64,000 nucleotides of DNA, taken from Microbacterium sp. LWO13-1.2. Lineage in GTDB: Bacteria > Actinomycetota > Actinomycetes > Actinomycetales > Microbacteriaceae. The position numbers and the translations under genes are program-made. The DNA lies in contig NZ_CP151634.1 of assembly GCF_038397725.1 (NCBI RefSeq), forward strand, positions 496,001 to 560,000, written 5' to 3'. Below, one piece after another: positions 49,848-59,060 of the stretch (position 1 is the first letter of the stretch; the number at the start of each line of letters is the position of its first letter). Under the pieces are notes generated by a model, which had not been told where the DNA came from, made no database searches, and worked only from the letters and a program-made list of their open reading frames with translations.

Positions 49848-51322
49848 GCGTTGAACTTCCTCTCCAGGCGGTTCGCGAGCAGCGTGAGAAGCGTGATCAC
49901 GACGAAGTAGATGATGGCGACGATCGTCAGCACCTGCGCTGACAGGTACGTCGAGGCGATGATCTGGCGGGACACGAACGTCAGCTCCGCGAGCCCGATC
50001 ACACTGATCAGCGACGTGTCCTTGAGGGTGATGATGCCCTGGTTCACGAACGACGGGATCATGATGCGGAACGCCTGCGGCAGCACGACCTTCTGCATCG
50101 TCTTCCAGTGCCCGAGCCCGAGCGAGCGCGACGCCTCCGCCTGGCCGGGATCGACGGCCTGGATGCCGCCGCGGATGATCTCGGTCATGTAGGCACCGGT
50201 GTTCAGCGAGAGCGTGATCGCGCCCGCGACGAACGGGTTGAACGTGAGCCCAGGGAACAACTGCGGGATGGCGAAGAACACGAAGAACGCCTGCACGAGG
50301 ATCGGTGTGCCGCGGAAGACGAAGACATAGGCGGTCGCGAGCCAACGGAAGGGGGCGAACTTCGAGATGCGGCCGAAGCCGAACACCAGTCCGAGGATGA
50401 AGGCGGCGACGAGGGCGACGAGCGTCGCGAGGATCGTCAGCCAGAGACCCTGCATGAGAGCGGGCCAGTACTGCACGGCGACCGAGATGATGTCGGTCGC
50501 CTGCGTCGACTTCTCCCCGCCCGCGAGATACGTGTCGACGATCTCGTCGTACTCGCCGGACTCCTGCAGGTTCGCGAGGCCCGCGTTGAACATCTCGACC
50601 AGCTCGGGGTTCATCCCCTTGTTGACCGCGAAGCCGTACTCGCCGCCGAGCTCTGGTTCGCCGACCAGGCGGAACCCGGAGCCCTGCTGGATGCCATAGG
50701 CCAGCACCGGGAAGTCCTCGAAGTAGCCAACCGCCTGGCCGGCCTTCACGGCATCCACCATGTCGGTCGTGTCGGAGTAGGGGGTGACCTTGAAGCCGTA
50801 CTCGTCCTGGTTCTCCTCCGCGAAGGTCTGCCCCTGCGTGCCCGTCTTGACTGCGACCGCCTCGCCGTCGAGGTCGTCGAGCGACTGGATGTCGCTGGAC
50901 TCGAGCACTCCGAGCTGGATACCGCTGGTGAAATACGGCTCGCTGAAGTCGAAGGTCTTCTCACGCTCGTCGGTGATCGACATGCCCGCCATGACAGCAT
51001 CGACCTGGTTCGCCTGGAGCGCCTGCACCGCGGCGTCGAAGCCGAGCTGACGGATCTCGACCTCGAAACCCTGATCCTTGGCGATCGCGCGGAGCAGGTC
51101 CATGTCGATGCCGACGAGGTCGCCGTTCTCGTCGGTGAACTCGAACGGCGCGAACGTCGTGTCGGTGCCGATGACATAGGTCTCGGTGCCATCGGCCGCG
51201 GCGGCGGCAGATGCCCCGCCGAGCAGCGCACCGACAGCGACGAACGCGCTGAGCGCCATCGCTCCGGCGGTGCGTCCGAGCGCGCGCAGACGCGCGGACA
51301 CGGGAGAGGGATTACGGATCAC
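49844..51322 (-). CDS. Fused amino-acid binding protein and permease (GlnH-GlnP type)
   Basis: A 492-residue single chain. Residues 1-45 hold a signal segment ending in Ala residues; about 45-270 form a family-3 solute-binding domain ([20 protein letters not shown] and [19 protein letters not shown]); about 285-490 form a permease with five helices and the EAA loop [21 protein letters not shown]. The start is GTG 51322, eight bases after GAGGAG; the upstream frame has no site. Fusion ties one binding domain to each permease, so each dimeric transporter carries two. Glutamine or another polar amino acid is the probable substrate. Confidence 0.93.
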   Translation of the reverse strand: MIRNPSPVSARLRALGRTAGAMALSAFVAVGALLGGASAAAAADGTETYVIGTDTTFAPFEFTDENGDLVGIDMDLLRAIAKDQGFEVEIRQLGFDAAVQALQANQVDAVMAGMSITDEREKTFDFSEPYFTSGIQLGVLESSDIQSLDDLDGEAVAVKTGTQGQTFAEENQDEYGFKVTPYSDTTDMVDAVKAGQAVGYFEDFPVLAYGIQQGSGFRLVGEPELGGEYGFAVNKGMNPELVEMFNAGLANLQESGEYDEIVDTYLAGGEKSTQATDIISVAVQYWPALMQGLWLTILATLVALVAAFILGLVFGFGRISKFAPFRWLATAYVFVFRGTPILVQAFFVFFAIPQLFPGLTFNPFVAGAITLSLNTGAYMTEIIRGGIQAVDPGQAEASRSLGLGHWKTMQKVVLPQAFRIMIPSFVNQGIITLKDTSLISVIGLAELTFVSRQIIASTYLSAQVLTIVAIIYFVVITLLTLLANRLERKFNA

Positions 51323-51441
51323 GACGGATGCTCCTCGGATCGGATGGGCGACAGATGCTGTCACCGCGATGGTCGTCGACCATCAACCCTAACCGGCGAC
51401 GGCGTGTCGCCCGCGTCGGGGAGCGTGTGAGCGCGTTTCCG

Positions 51442-51972
51442 CTACAGCTCGATCCAGTACCGACGCAGCAGCGCGTGCCCGCGCGCCGATTGGTCGGTGA
51501 CGTCCTGCAGAACGCCGCCGGCACGCTCGATGGTGCGAGAGGAACCGACGTTGTCGTCATCGCACGTCAGCAGCACGCGCTCGAGGCCGACCTCCCTGGC
51601 ACGGTCGAGGCTCAGCGCAAGCGCCGCGGATGCGTACCCCCGGCGACGACGGGATTCCCGGACGGCGTAGCCGATGTGGCCGCCGACCTCGCTGAGATAG
51701 TCGTTCAGTGCGTGCCGGAACGACAGCGTGCCGATGACCTCGTGGTCATCGACGATCCAGTACATGTCGTCGCGCACGAACCCCTCAGGCAACTCCGCGT
51801 CCGGGTCGGCGAACAGTGCGGCCTTGGCGATGAGCGCGTCGAGTGTCGCCCGGTCCGGCGTCACCGGAGCCGTCAGCCCCGAGCCGTCGATGTGCGATTC
51901 GCCGAACTCGGCCATGGCCGAAGACCAGCTGTCGAACAGTTCGGTGGTGGGGCGCATGAGTGCGATCGTCAT
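51442..51972 (-). CDS. GNAT-family N-acetyltransferase
   Basis: A 176-residue acetyltransferase. The acetyl-CoA loop is VRESRRRRGYASAALALSLDRAREVGLERVLLTCDDDN, with R-R-x-G-Y-A as the Q/RxxGxG/A motif. The segment VIGTLSFRHALNDYLSEVGGHIGYAV precedes it. The substrate is unknown. The ATG at 51972 is the likely start (MTIALMRP); the frame stays open upstream only as a shadow of the drug exporter. It follows that exporter by 49 bases, so the two may be co-transcribed. Confidence 0.88.
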   Translation of the reverse strand: MTIALMRPTTELFDSWSSAMAEFGESHIDGSGLTAPVTPDRATLDALIAKAALFADPDAELPEGFVRDDMYWIVDDHEVIGTLSFRHALNDYLSEVGGHIGYAVRESRRRRGYASAALALSLDRAREVGLERVLLTCDDDNVGSSRTIERAGGVLQDVTDQSARGHALLRRYWIEL

Positions 51973-52021
51973 CGGTCCAGCCCAGCAGACGGATGCGGCG
52001 AACGCAAAACGACGCGGGCGT

Positions 52022-53521
52022 CTAGCGGAGGTCGACCGCGGAAGACGGTTTGCCGCGCAGGAAGAGCACCGCGACGACCCCGAACAGGATGAGCACCGCC
52101 GGCATGAGCATCGTCTGCGCCATCGCATCGGCGAACGGCGCGGCGACCGCCGGCGGCAGCGACCCGCCGCCCATGCCACCCGGCGCATCTCCGGCGCCCG
52201 GAAGGTTCGCCTCGATGCGGCTCTGCATGAACGCGGCGATCGCGGCGGAACCGAGCACCGAGCCGACGGTCCTGGTGGTGTTGTAGATGCCGGCGCCGGC
52301 GCCGGCCTGGAGCCGAGGCAGGTTGCGTGTCGCCGTGGTGGCCAGCGGCCCCCACATTCCGGCGTTCCCGATCCCGAGGATCGCCGACGGCACGAGCAGC
52401 CATGCGGTATCGACCTCGGTGTTCATCAGGAAGGCGAACAGGAACAGCGCGGCGGAGACGAGCAGCAGTCCGGGCACGAGCATGATGCGAGGGTCGATCC
52501 GATCGAGCACCTTCCCGGCGAACGGCGAGAGCACGCCGGCGGCCACGGCCATCGGGATCATCAGCAGCGCCGCCTCGGTGGGCGTGAGCCCCCGGGCCAG
52601 CTGCAGGAAGAACATCAACGGCAGCGACATGCTCGTCACGGTGAAGCCGACGGTCGCGATGGCGACGTTCGACCAGGAGAAGTTGCGGTCGCGGAACAGC
52701 GCCATCGGCACCAGCGGTTCGTTCTTGGTGCGCGCCTGGTACCAGAGGAAGAACGTGAGTACCACGACACCCGCCGCGATGAGACCCCACACCGAGATCG
52801 GCCCCCAGATCATGCCCCAGTCGTGAGCCTCGCCCTCCTGCAGCCCGAAGACGATGAGGAACAGCGCGACCGCACTGAGAAAGACCCCGGGAATGTCGAA
52901 GCGGTGCGGATGCGTCTCGAGCTTCGGCACCAGCAACAGTGCGAGCACGAAACCGAGGATGCCGATGGGGAGGTTCACGAAGAAGATCGCCTCCCACCCG
53001 AATGCGTCGACCAGCAATCCACCGGCCAGCGGCCCGACGAGCATCGCCACGCCGGATGTGCCGCCCCACAGTCCCATCGCTGCGCCTCGGCGGTCGGGCG
53101 GGAACGTGCGGGTGATCACGGCCATCGTCTGCGGGGTCATGCAGGCCGCACCAAGCCCCTGCGCCGCGCGCGCGATGATGAGGCCCTCGAGCGTTGTCGA
53201 CAGCCCGCACCACAGCGACGCGAGCGTGAAGACGGCGAGGCCGATCAGGTAGATGTTCTTCGGCCCGAAGCGGTCGCCGAGCCGCCCGGTGATCAGCAGC
53301 GGCACCGCATAGGCGAGCAGATAGGCGCTGGTGACCCAGACGACGTTGTCGAGATTGTTCGTGTCCGGATCGAGTGCGGCCTTGATCGCCGGGTTCGCCA
53401 CCGACACGATCGTCGTGTCGACGAGGATCATGAAGAAGCCGATCACCATCGCCCAGAGCGCCGGCCAGGGGCTGCGCGGTTGCAGGATCGAACCGGTCGT
53501 GGTGCGCTCAGGGGAAGTCAC
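52022..53521 (-). CDS. DHA2-family (EmrB/QacA) drug exporter
   Basis: A 499-residue MFS carrier with 14 predicted helices. Motif A is seen as GRLGDRFGPKNIYLIG, motif C-like GTSGVAMLVGPLAGG near residue 155, and helix 1 contains the DHA2 motif LVDTTIVSVANPAI. Helices 13-14 are separated by a Gly/Pro-rich loop. It probably expels hydrophobic drugs or dyes by proton exchange. The GTG start is at 53521. The upstream 179 bases contain a palindromic element and no regulator gene. Confidence 0.93.
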   Translation of the reverse strand: MTSPERTTTGSILQPRSPWPALWAMVIGFFMILVDTTIVSVANPAIKAALDPDTNNLDNVVWVTSAYLLAYAVPLLITGRLGDRFGPKNIYLIGLAVFTLASLWCGLSTTLEGLIIARAAQGLGAACMTPQTMAVITRTFPPDRRGAAMGLWGGTSGVAMLVGPLAGGLLVDAFGWEAIFFVNLPIGILGFVLALLLVPKLETHPHRFDIPGVFLSAVALFLIVFGLQEGEAHDWGMIWGPISVWGLIAAGVVVLTFFLWYQARTKNEPLVPMALFRDRNFSWSNVAIATVGFTVTSMSLPLMFFLQLARGLTPTEAALLMIPMAVAAGVLSPFAGKVLDRIDPRIMLVPGLLLVSAALFLFAFLMNTEVDTAWLLVPSAILGIGNAGMWGPLATTATRNLPRLQAGAGAGIYNTTRTVGSVLGSAAIAAFMQSRIEANLPGAGDAPGGMGGGSLPPAVAAPFADAMAQTMLMPAVLILFGVVAVLFLRGKPSSAVDLR

Positions 53522-53604
53522 GGCGCAACGCTACACCCGGGATCCGACATGCGGACGGCATCCCTCCCCTGCCTGCGCAGGCGATATCGAGCCCCACACC
53601 TGCC

Positions 53605-53657
53605 GCCGAGACCCACGCTCACAGACGGGGGTCTCGGCGCCGAGTGTGGGTCTCGGC
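53605..53657. repeat. Palindromic element with GAGACCCAC arms
   Basis: GCCGAGACCCAC (53605-53616) and GTGGGTCTCGGC (53646-53657) are perfect complements around a 29-base loop, which itself includes GTCTCGGCGCCGAG, another local palindrome. It lies between the drug exporter start and the acetyltransferase end. Another palindrome, GCCTGCGCAGGC, lies at 53571-53582. Confidence 0.65.
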
Positions 53658-53700
53658 GAACCGCAGGACGACATCCAGGGATCGCTCCCGCATCGGGTCG

Positions 53701-54249
53701 CTACCGGAGCGTCGCGGCAAGCTGCCCCGCGGTCAGGTCCCGGTCGGTGTAGACGAGCCGCATCACCGAAGGGTCAGGGTTCCCTGCATCCGGCCCGCGG
53801 TGCACCAGACGCAGCCCGAGCTTCTCGGCTACTCGAGCGGAGGCGTGATTGTGCTCGACGAGGAAGGCGATCACCGGGCGGTCGGGACGAATCGTCCGTG
53901 CGCGCTCGATGGCGGCGCCGGCGACCTCGGTCGCATAGCCGTGACCGTGATGATCGGCCGCGATCCGGTAGCCCACGTTCCACACTTCGCCGCCCAGCAG
54001 CGTGCACCCGCCGTTTCCGATCACGTCGTCGGTACTCCGCAGCCGCACCACCGACGATCCCAGTCCGGCCTCGTTCCAGCTGCGCTCCCAGCGCTCCATC
54101 ATCGCCACGGTCGTGGCGAGCTCCCTGTGCCGCAGGCTCGGGAAGTGCGTCCACACTCTGGGATCCGCGTTGATCGCGTGAACGGCATCCAGATCCGCGG
54201 GGCTCGGGCGAGACAACCGCAGGCGCGGGGTGAGCAGGTCGTCGGACAC
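53701..54249 (-). CDS. GNAT-family N-acetyltransferase, RimJ/RimL-like
   Basis: A 182-residue protein beginning with LLTPRLRLSRPSPADLDAVHAI, the typical start of ribosomal-protein/other N-acetyltransferases of the RimJ group. VGYRIAADHHGHGYATEVAGAAI contains the acetyl-CoA loop, and ARTIRPDRPVIAFLVEHNHASARVAEKLGL is the conserved C-terminal block. The GTG at 54249 is chosen as start because homology begins there and the upstream frame is rich in unlikely codons. It is divergent from purC by 109 bases. Confidence 0.88.
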   Translation of the reverse strand: MSDDLLTPRLRLSRPSPADLDAVHAINADPRVWTHFPSLRHRELATTVAMMERWERSWNEAGLGSSVVRLRSTDDVIGNGGCTLLGGEVWNVGYRIAADHHGHGYATEVAGAAIERARTIRPDRPVIAFLVEHNHASARVAEKLGLRLVHRGPDAGNPDPSVMRLVYTDRDLTAGQLAATLR

Positions 54250-54358
54250 CGTTCCAGGGTAGGCAGCCCCAACGACATCCGGATGTTCGTCGACGCAGTC
54301 CGCACCCGCTATCCGCCCTACCGCAGAGCGACACCGGCCGAACCGCGATAATGGCAGG

Positions 54359-55237
54359 GTGAGCACTCCTTCTGAAGGCACGGCACAGAGCATCCCCGGC
54401 TGGCGGCACATCTACTCCGGCAAGGTCCGCGACCTGTTCGCGTCGGCGGATGCTGCGGACACCCGCATCCTCGTCGTCGCCAGCGATCGGGTGAGCGCCT
54501 TCGATTTCGTACTCTCACCGGGTATCCCGGAGAAAGGCGCGCTGCTCACGCGTCTCAGCCGCTGGTGGTTCGCCCAGCTCTCCGACGTGCCCAATCACCT
54601 CGCCGAGGGCGAGATCCCGGCGTCCGTGGCCGACCGGGCCATGCTCGCGCAGTCGCTCGAGATGCTGCCCATCGAATGCGTGGTGCGCGGGTACATCACC
54701 GGCTCGGGGTGGGCCGAGTATCAGGAGAGCGGCACCGTGTGCGGCATTCCGCTGCCGGCGGGGCTGCAGAACGGCGACCGACTGCCGGAACCGCTGTTCA
54801 CCCCGGCGTACAAGGCCCCGATGGGCGAGCACGACGAGAACATCACCTTCGAGCAGACGGTCAAGCTGGTCGGCGCCGAACGCGCTGCCGAACTGCGCGA
54901 TACGTCGCTGGCGATCTACGCGCGGGCCGCAGCCATCGCCGAGGAGAAGGGCCTGATCCTCGCCGACACGAAGTTCGAGTTCGGGACGGATGCCGACGGC
55001 ACGCTGCGCCTCGCCGACGAGGTGCTCACGAGCGACTCGTCCCGGTACTGGGATGCCGAATCCTGGCGTGCGGGCTCGACTCCGAACGAGCGCATGGCGA
55101 GCTTCGACAAGCAGATCGTCCGCGACTGGCTGGCGGCCAACTGGGACAAGCAGGGCGAGCCGCCGCTGCTTCCGAAGGACATCGTCGCCCGCACCGCAGA
55201 CCGATACCGCGAGCTGATCGACCGCCTGGGGGCCTGA
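54359..55237 (+). CDS. purC: SAICAR synthetase
   Basis: A 292-residue ATP-dependent ligase adding aspartate to CAIR in purine synthesis. Recognised blocks are YSGKVRDLFA near residue 19, VVASDRVSAFDFVLSPGIPEKG, VVRGYITGSGWAEYQESGTVCG near 110, and KFEFGTDADGTLRLADEVLTSDSSRYW near 205. The length is normal for the single-domain enzyme. GTG 54359 starts the gene. It stands alone; purD, purF and purM lie 5-11 kb upstream in the window. Confidence 0.96.
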   Translation: MSTPSEGTAQSIPGWRHIYSGKVRDLFASADAADTRILVVASDRVSAFDFVLSPGIPEKGALLTRLSRWWFAQLSDVPNHLAEGEIPASVADRAMLAQSLEMLPIECVVRGYITGSGWAEYQESGTVCGIPLPAGLQNGDRLPEPLFTPAYKAPMGEHDENITFEQTVKLVGAERAAELRDTSLAIYARAAAIAEEKGLILADTKFEFGTDADGTLRLADEVLTSDSSRYWDAESWRAGSTPNERMASFDKQIVRDWLAANWDKQGEPPLLPKDIVARTADRYRELIDRLGA

Positions 55238-55327
55238 CGCTTCTCCGACAGGATCGGCGCTGCCTCTTGCGCATGCCGCGGAACACGCGTTGCATGGGAG
55301 GTCCACAGGCCGTCAAGGAGGATCGCC

Positions 55328-55528
55328 ATGTCCGTTGCACGCGTTACCACCATCACCGCCCGCTCGACAGAGAGCTTCGAGGATGCCGTCCGGCTCGGGA
55401 TCGCGAGGTCGAGCGAGACTCTTCGCAACGTCAGCGGCGCCTGGGTCAAAGAGCACAAGGTCGGCGTCAGCGACGGCGCGATCACCGAGTGGCAGGTGAC
55501 GCTCGAGGTCACCTTCGTCCTCGACTGA
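55328..55528 (+). CDS. Dodecin-family flavin-binding protein
   Basis: A 66-residue protein that assembles into a hollow dodecamer storing flavin or CoA. It matches the family throughout: ARVTTITARSTESFEDAVRLGIARSSETLRNVSGAWVKEHK. The Trp in GAWVKE is the residue expected to stack on flavin, and the C-terminus ends with alternating strand residues (ITEWQVTLEVTFVLD). AAGGAGGATCG gives a strong ribosome site. Small size and short gap suggest it may be expressed with purC. Confidence 0.93.
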   Translation: MSVARVTTITARSTESFEDAVRLGIARSSETLRNVSGAWVKEHKVGVSDGAITEWQVTLEVTFVLD

Positions 55529-55632
55529 CGTCCGGCGTCGGGCCCCGTCCGCACGTGCGATCGGGCGCACGAGCTCATCGACGGCGAGCCGATAGTGTTT
55601 CCCCAGTTCTACCCTGACCCTGAGGAGCACGC

Positions 55633-56973
55633 ATGCCGCTGTGGAACCTGCACGGAGACGGTCGCACCGTCGAACCCGGTGCCGTCGTCCGACCCGATGA
55701 GCGTCTGAACTGGCCCGCCACGATCGCGATCGGCGTGCAGCACGTCGTCGCGATGTTCGGCGCGACCTTCCTGGTTCCGATCCTCACCGGGTTCCCCGTC
55801 TCGACGACACTGCTGTTCTCCGGCCTGGGGACCTTGCTGTTCCTGCTGCTGACCCGCAACCGTCTGCCCAGCTACCTCGGCTCCTCGTTCGCCTTCATCG
55901 CCCCGATCACGGCGCTCAATGCAGGTCAGGCGCTCGAGTCGGCCGAACAGATCACGCAGGCGCTCCTCGGTGTCGTCGCCGCCGGTGTGCTGCTCGCACT
56001 CGTCGGATTCCTCGTACAGGCGGTCGGCACCGGCTGGATCGACCGGCTCATGCCGCCGGTGGTGGCCGGGTCCATCGTCGCTCTGATCGGCTTCAACCTC
56101 GCTCCGGCCGCATGGAACAACTTCCAGCAGCAGCCGGAGCTCGCGACCGTGACGCTGGCAGCCGTGGTTCTCTTCAGCGTGCTGTTCCGCGGGTTCCTCG
56201 GGCGCATCTCGATCTTCCTCGGCGTCATCGTCGGGTACATCGTCGCGCTCTTCACCGGTCAGGTGAAGTTCGACGGCGTCGCCGAGGCGGCCTGGGTCGG
56301 ACTGCCCGACTTCCACCTCGCCGCGGTCGGCGATCCGGTCGCCTGGGGTCTGGTGCCGATGTTCCTGCCCGTCGTGCTGGTGCTCATCGCCGAGAACGTC
56401 GGCCACGTGCGCGGCGTCGCGACCATGACGAACGACCCGTCGATCAACAAGCACACCGGCCGCGCCCTCCTCGCCGACGGCCTGGCGACCACTCTCGCGG
56501 GTGGCTTCGGCGGGTCGGGAACGACCACCTACGGCGAGAACATCGGCGTGATGGCGGCGACTCGCGTCTACTCGACCGCCGCGTACTGGGTCGCCGGCGT
56601 CGTCGCGATCCTGCTCGCGTTCTCGCCGAAGGTCGGCGTCATCTTCAACACGATCCCCGCCGGTGTTCTCGGTGGCGTCACGACGGCGCTCTACGGCCTG
56701 ATCGGCGTCATCGGCATCAAGATCTGGGTCGACAACCGCGTCGACTTCTCGCGCCCGGTGAACCAGTACACGGTGGCCGTGTCGTTCGTCATTGCGATCG
56801 CCGGCTTCGCGATGAGCTGGGGCAGCTTCCAGCTCGGCGCGATCGTGCTCGGCACGGTCGCGGCTCTGCTCATCTACCACCTGGGCAACGCGATCGCCCG
56901 GTGGCGCAAGAGCGGCGCCGATGACGGCGGCCCGATTCCGGCTGTCGGTCCGCTGGGCGGCGACTCCGCTTAA
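55633..56973 (+). CDS. NCS2 uracil/xanthine permease
   Basis: A 446-residue nucleobase symporter with about 14 helices. Helix 1 and following segments match UraA (IGVQHVVAMFGATFLVPILTGFP and PSYLGSSFAFIAPI). The NCS2 signature is visible in the GGFGGSGTTTYGENIGVMAATRVYS stretch near residue 290, where a Glu binds the base. The C-terminal tail is Gly/Pro-rich. It ends at the hairpin at 56988. Uracil is the most likely substrate; xanthine is possible. Confidence 0.92.
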   Translation: MPLWNLHGDGRTVEPGAVVRPDERLNWPATIAIGVQHVVAMFGATFLVPILTGFPVSTTLLFSGLGTLLFLLLTRNRLPSYLGSSFAFIAPITALNAGQALESAEQITQALLGVVAAGVLLALVGFLVQAVGTGWIDRLMPPVVAGSIVALIGFNLAPAAWNNFQQQPELATVTLAAVVLFSVLFRGFLGRISIFLGVIVGYIVALFTGQVKFDGVAEAAWVGLPDFHLAAVGDPVAWGLVPMFLPVVLVLIAENVGHVRGVATMTNDPSINKHTGRALLADGLATTLAGGFGGSGTTTYGENIGVMAATRVYSTAAYWVAGVVAILLAFSPKVGVIFNTIPAGVLGGVTTALYGLIGVIGIKIWVDNRVDFSRPVNQYTVAVSFVIAIAGFAMSWGSFQLGAIVLGTVAALLIYHLGNAIARWRKSGADDGGPIPAVGPLGGDSA

Positions 56974-56987
56974 CGGGAGCAGCTGTG

Positions 56988-57021
56988 GGATCCGGATGCG
57001 TCGTCAAGAGCATCCGGATCC
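56988..57021 (+). terminator. Terminator hairpin after the NCS2 permease
   Basis: GGATCCGGATGC (56988-56999) and GCATCCGGATCC (57010-57021) pair perfectly over 12 bases with a ten-base loop. It lies 15 bases beyond the permease stop. Confidence 0.8.
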
Positions 57022-57075
57022 GATCGTTCCGATCTCCGAACTTCCGCAACGCACTCACTGCCGTATAGATTTATC

Positions 57076-57093
57076 GCTGAATGCTCATTCAGC
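57076..57093. promoter_or_regulatory. Candidate operator before the DUF1266 gene
   Basis: GCTGAATG-CT-CATTCAGC is an 18-base palindrome with perfect eight-base arms, six bases after an AT-rich TATAGAT (57064-57070) that could be a -10. Position and shape suggest a TetR-type repressor site; no such gene is close. Confidence 0.5.
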
Positions 57094-57129
57094 CTATGAA
57101 GAGCACCGGATCCCCCTTCAGGAGCGCCC

Positions 57130-58002
57130 ATGCACCCCTCTGCCCGCGTCGACCTCAACGACCTCGGCTCGATCATCGGCTGGCTCATCGGACAGTGGTG
57201 GGTCTGGGCGATCGTCGGCGTCGTCGTGCTGTTCTTCCTCGTGGTGTGGATCCTGCCGGACGCCAAGGTGAAGGCATCCGAGCAGTACTCGACGACCGAC
57301 ACCGAGGCCAACGAGATCGCGCTCGGATTCCTGCAGATCACCAACATGCCATCCGGTCCGTGGAACGATCCGACGGCCTCCGACCTCGGTGACCGCGAGA
57401 AAGCGGCCCTCGTCGCCCAGTGGGGCGTGGCCACCCGCGAGGACTGGCTGGAGAACATCGAGCGCTTGACGACGGTGCGCCGCCGCCGCGAGATGTGGAC
57501 CCTCTACCTCGCCGTGCGCGCGACGGCGGCCGAGCGACTGGGACGCACGCCGAAGGCGAAGGAATGGCTCGCCGCCATCGTCGAGGAGGGCGGCGACAAG
57601 CGCGACGCCCGCTCCTTCGTCACGGCGATCGAGTACATCGAGCAGGAAGTGCGCAAGCGCGTCGGGAAGGACATCGTCACCCCCGGCCTCTTCGTGAAAA
57701 CCCTCGACGGCTACGCCATCGGGCAAGCCGTCGCGATGACCACCTGGGGAGTCGCCCTCGGTCACGGTGACGTCGCCGAGGCGCGGTCGATCATCCACCG
57801 CATCAACAGCGAGTCCCGAGGAGCCTTCTCGTCGTGGGCGGACTTCGGCCTCAGCTACATCGCCGGCCGTGTCATGCACTGGAGCGACGGAGATGTCGAC
57901 GAGAAGTCGTTCGAGAAGTTCGGCGACGGCTGGTCGGACTTCAAGGCGGCCGGCACCGAGAAGCGCAACGGTCCGTGGGCGACGCTGTCGTGGAGCCGGT
58001 AG
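57130..58002 (+). CDS. DUF1266 membrane-anchored protein
   Basis: A 290-residue protein with one membrane helix near residues 20-45 (WWVWAIVGVVVLFFLVVWIL) and a helical cytoplasmic DUF1266-type domain after it. Typical patterns are WGVATREDWLENIERLT near residue 97 and the late GYAIGQAVAMTTWGVALGHGD near 195, ending in a FGLSYIAGRVMHW block. Related proteins are often toxin- or phage-associated, but nothing else in the neighbourhood supports that. It overlaps the next gene by 13 bases, so the two are probably one operon. Confidence 0.82.
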   Translation: MHPSARVDLNDLGSIIGWLIGQWWVWAIVGVVVLFFLVVWILPDAKVKASEQYSTTDTEANEIALGFLQITNMPSGPWNDPTASDLGDREKAALVAQWGVATREDWLENIERLTTVRRRREMWTLYLAVRATAAERLGRTPKAKEWLAAIVEEGGDKRDARSFVTAIEYIEQEVRKRVGKDIVTPGLFVKTLDGYAIGQAVAMTTWGVALGHGDVAEARSIIHRINSESRGAFSSWADFGLSYIAGRVMHWSDGDVDEKSFEKFGDGWSDFKAAGTEKRNGPWATLSWSR

Positions 58003-59039
58003 CCGTCGATCTGGACCCGCTGCGACGCAGCGCCGGATTCCGCGACATCCTCGCGTACGAGCGCATCTGCGGCACGCCGCTGTACCGGCGCTTCGTCGTC
58101 ATCCTCATCGCGGTGCTGCTGTTCGCAGCGGCCATGCTCGCCGGGCTCTGGTGGCTCGGTCGCAACGATGTGCTCGCCGTCGCCCCGGTCCTCGGGGCAT
58201 TCGTCGTCGTCTACCCGCTTCTCGCCGCCGTCGGCTTCATCTGGTACGCCATCGACCTGAGCCGCCGGGTGAAGGTCGCCGCCTTCGCGTGGCAGAACGG
58301 CTGGGCCTATGCCGACAGCCTCGAGCGCACTCGACGCCCCGGCGCCGCGTTCGCTCGCGTCGCACGCGGGCGGGAACGAGCGGTCGTGGCGTGCGAAGAT
58401 CCGCGGATGCCGTTCGAGCTCGGCAGGCACTTCTCGATCGCGCGCGGCCAGGAAGCCGCGACGATTCAGCGACCGTTCGCCTTCATCGAGCTGCCGCTGC
58501 CCACCGCGGTGCCGCACATCGTGCTGGCGAATCGGAAGCGCAGCATCATCCCGACGCTGGGCCTCGGCCGAGGAGCCGCGCGAATGGAGCTCGAGGGGGA
58601 GTTCGCGAAGATCTTCCGCCTCATCGTCCCGCAGGGGTATCAACAGGACGCGCTCTACATCTTCACCCCTGATCTGATGGCCCGGGTGCTCGACCTCGGC
58701 TCGGCCACCGAGATCGAACTCGTCTCCGATCGGCTCTACGTGTATCTGCCGAACAGCACGAGATTCGATCGCCCCGAAACGATGACGGCCGCGCTCGTCC
58801 TCGCCGAAGAGTTCCACCGGCGCTTCGCCGCCCGCACCGAGCTGTACCGCGACGACAGCGCGGGTGCACTCGCGGCCCATGCGGGGGTCTCGGTCGGACT
58901 GCGCGGTCAGCGGCTCGCCGGTCGCGGCATCTCTGCGATCGCGATCGCCGGCACCGCGGGAGTGCTCCTGCTCTCCGCAGGGATGACCGCGTTCACGTTC
59001 TTCGGCGGCGATGTGCTGCGGGTGCTGGGCGTCGGCTGA
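57990..59039 (+). CDS. Two-helix membrane protein, DUF3137-like
   Basis: A 349-residue protein. After about 35 polar residues come two predicted helices (FVVILIAVLLFAAAMLAGLW and VLGAFVVVYPLLAAVGFIWY), then a soluble region of about 200 residues resembling DUF3137 by the pattern YIFTPDLMARVLDLG and an ELVSDRLYVYLPN strand. A last helix lies near residues 320-345. The GTG at 57990 lies inside the preceding gene and fits the frame; the ribosome site is weak. Function is unknown. It is paired with the DUF1266 protein, both anchored at the membrane. Confidence 0.72.
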   Translation: MEPVAVDLDPLRRSAGFRDILAYERICGTPLYRRFVVILIAVLLFAAAMLAGLWWLGRNDVLAVAPVLGAFVVVYPLLAAVGFIWYAIDLSRRVKVAAFAWQNGWAYADSLERTRRPGAAFARVARGRERAVVACEDPRMPFELGRHFSIARGQEAATIQRPFAFIELPLPTAVPHIVLANRKRSIIPTLGLGRGAARMELEGEFAKIFRLIVPQGYQQDALYIFTPDLMARVLDLGSATEIELVSDRLYVYLPNSTRFDRPETMTAALVLAEEFHRRFAARTELYRDDSAGALAAHAGVSVGLRGQRLAGRGISAIAIAGTAGVLLLSAGMTAFTFFGGDVLRVLGVG

Positions 59040-59060
59040 CGCGCGGCGCCGGGCGCGGAT

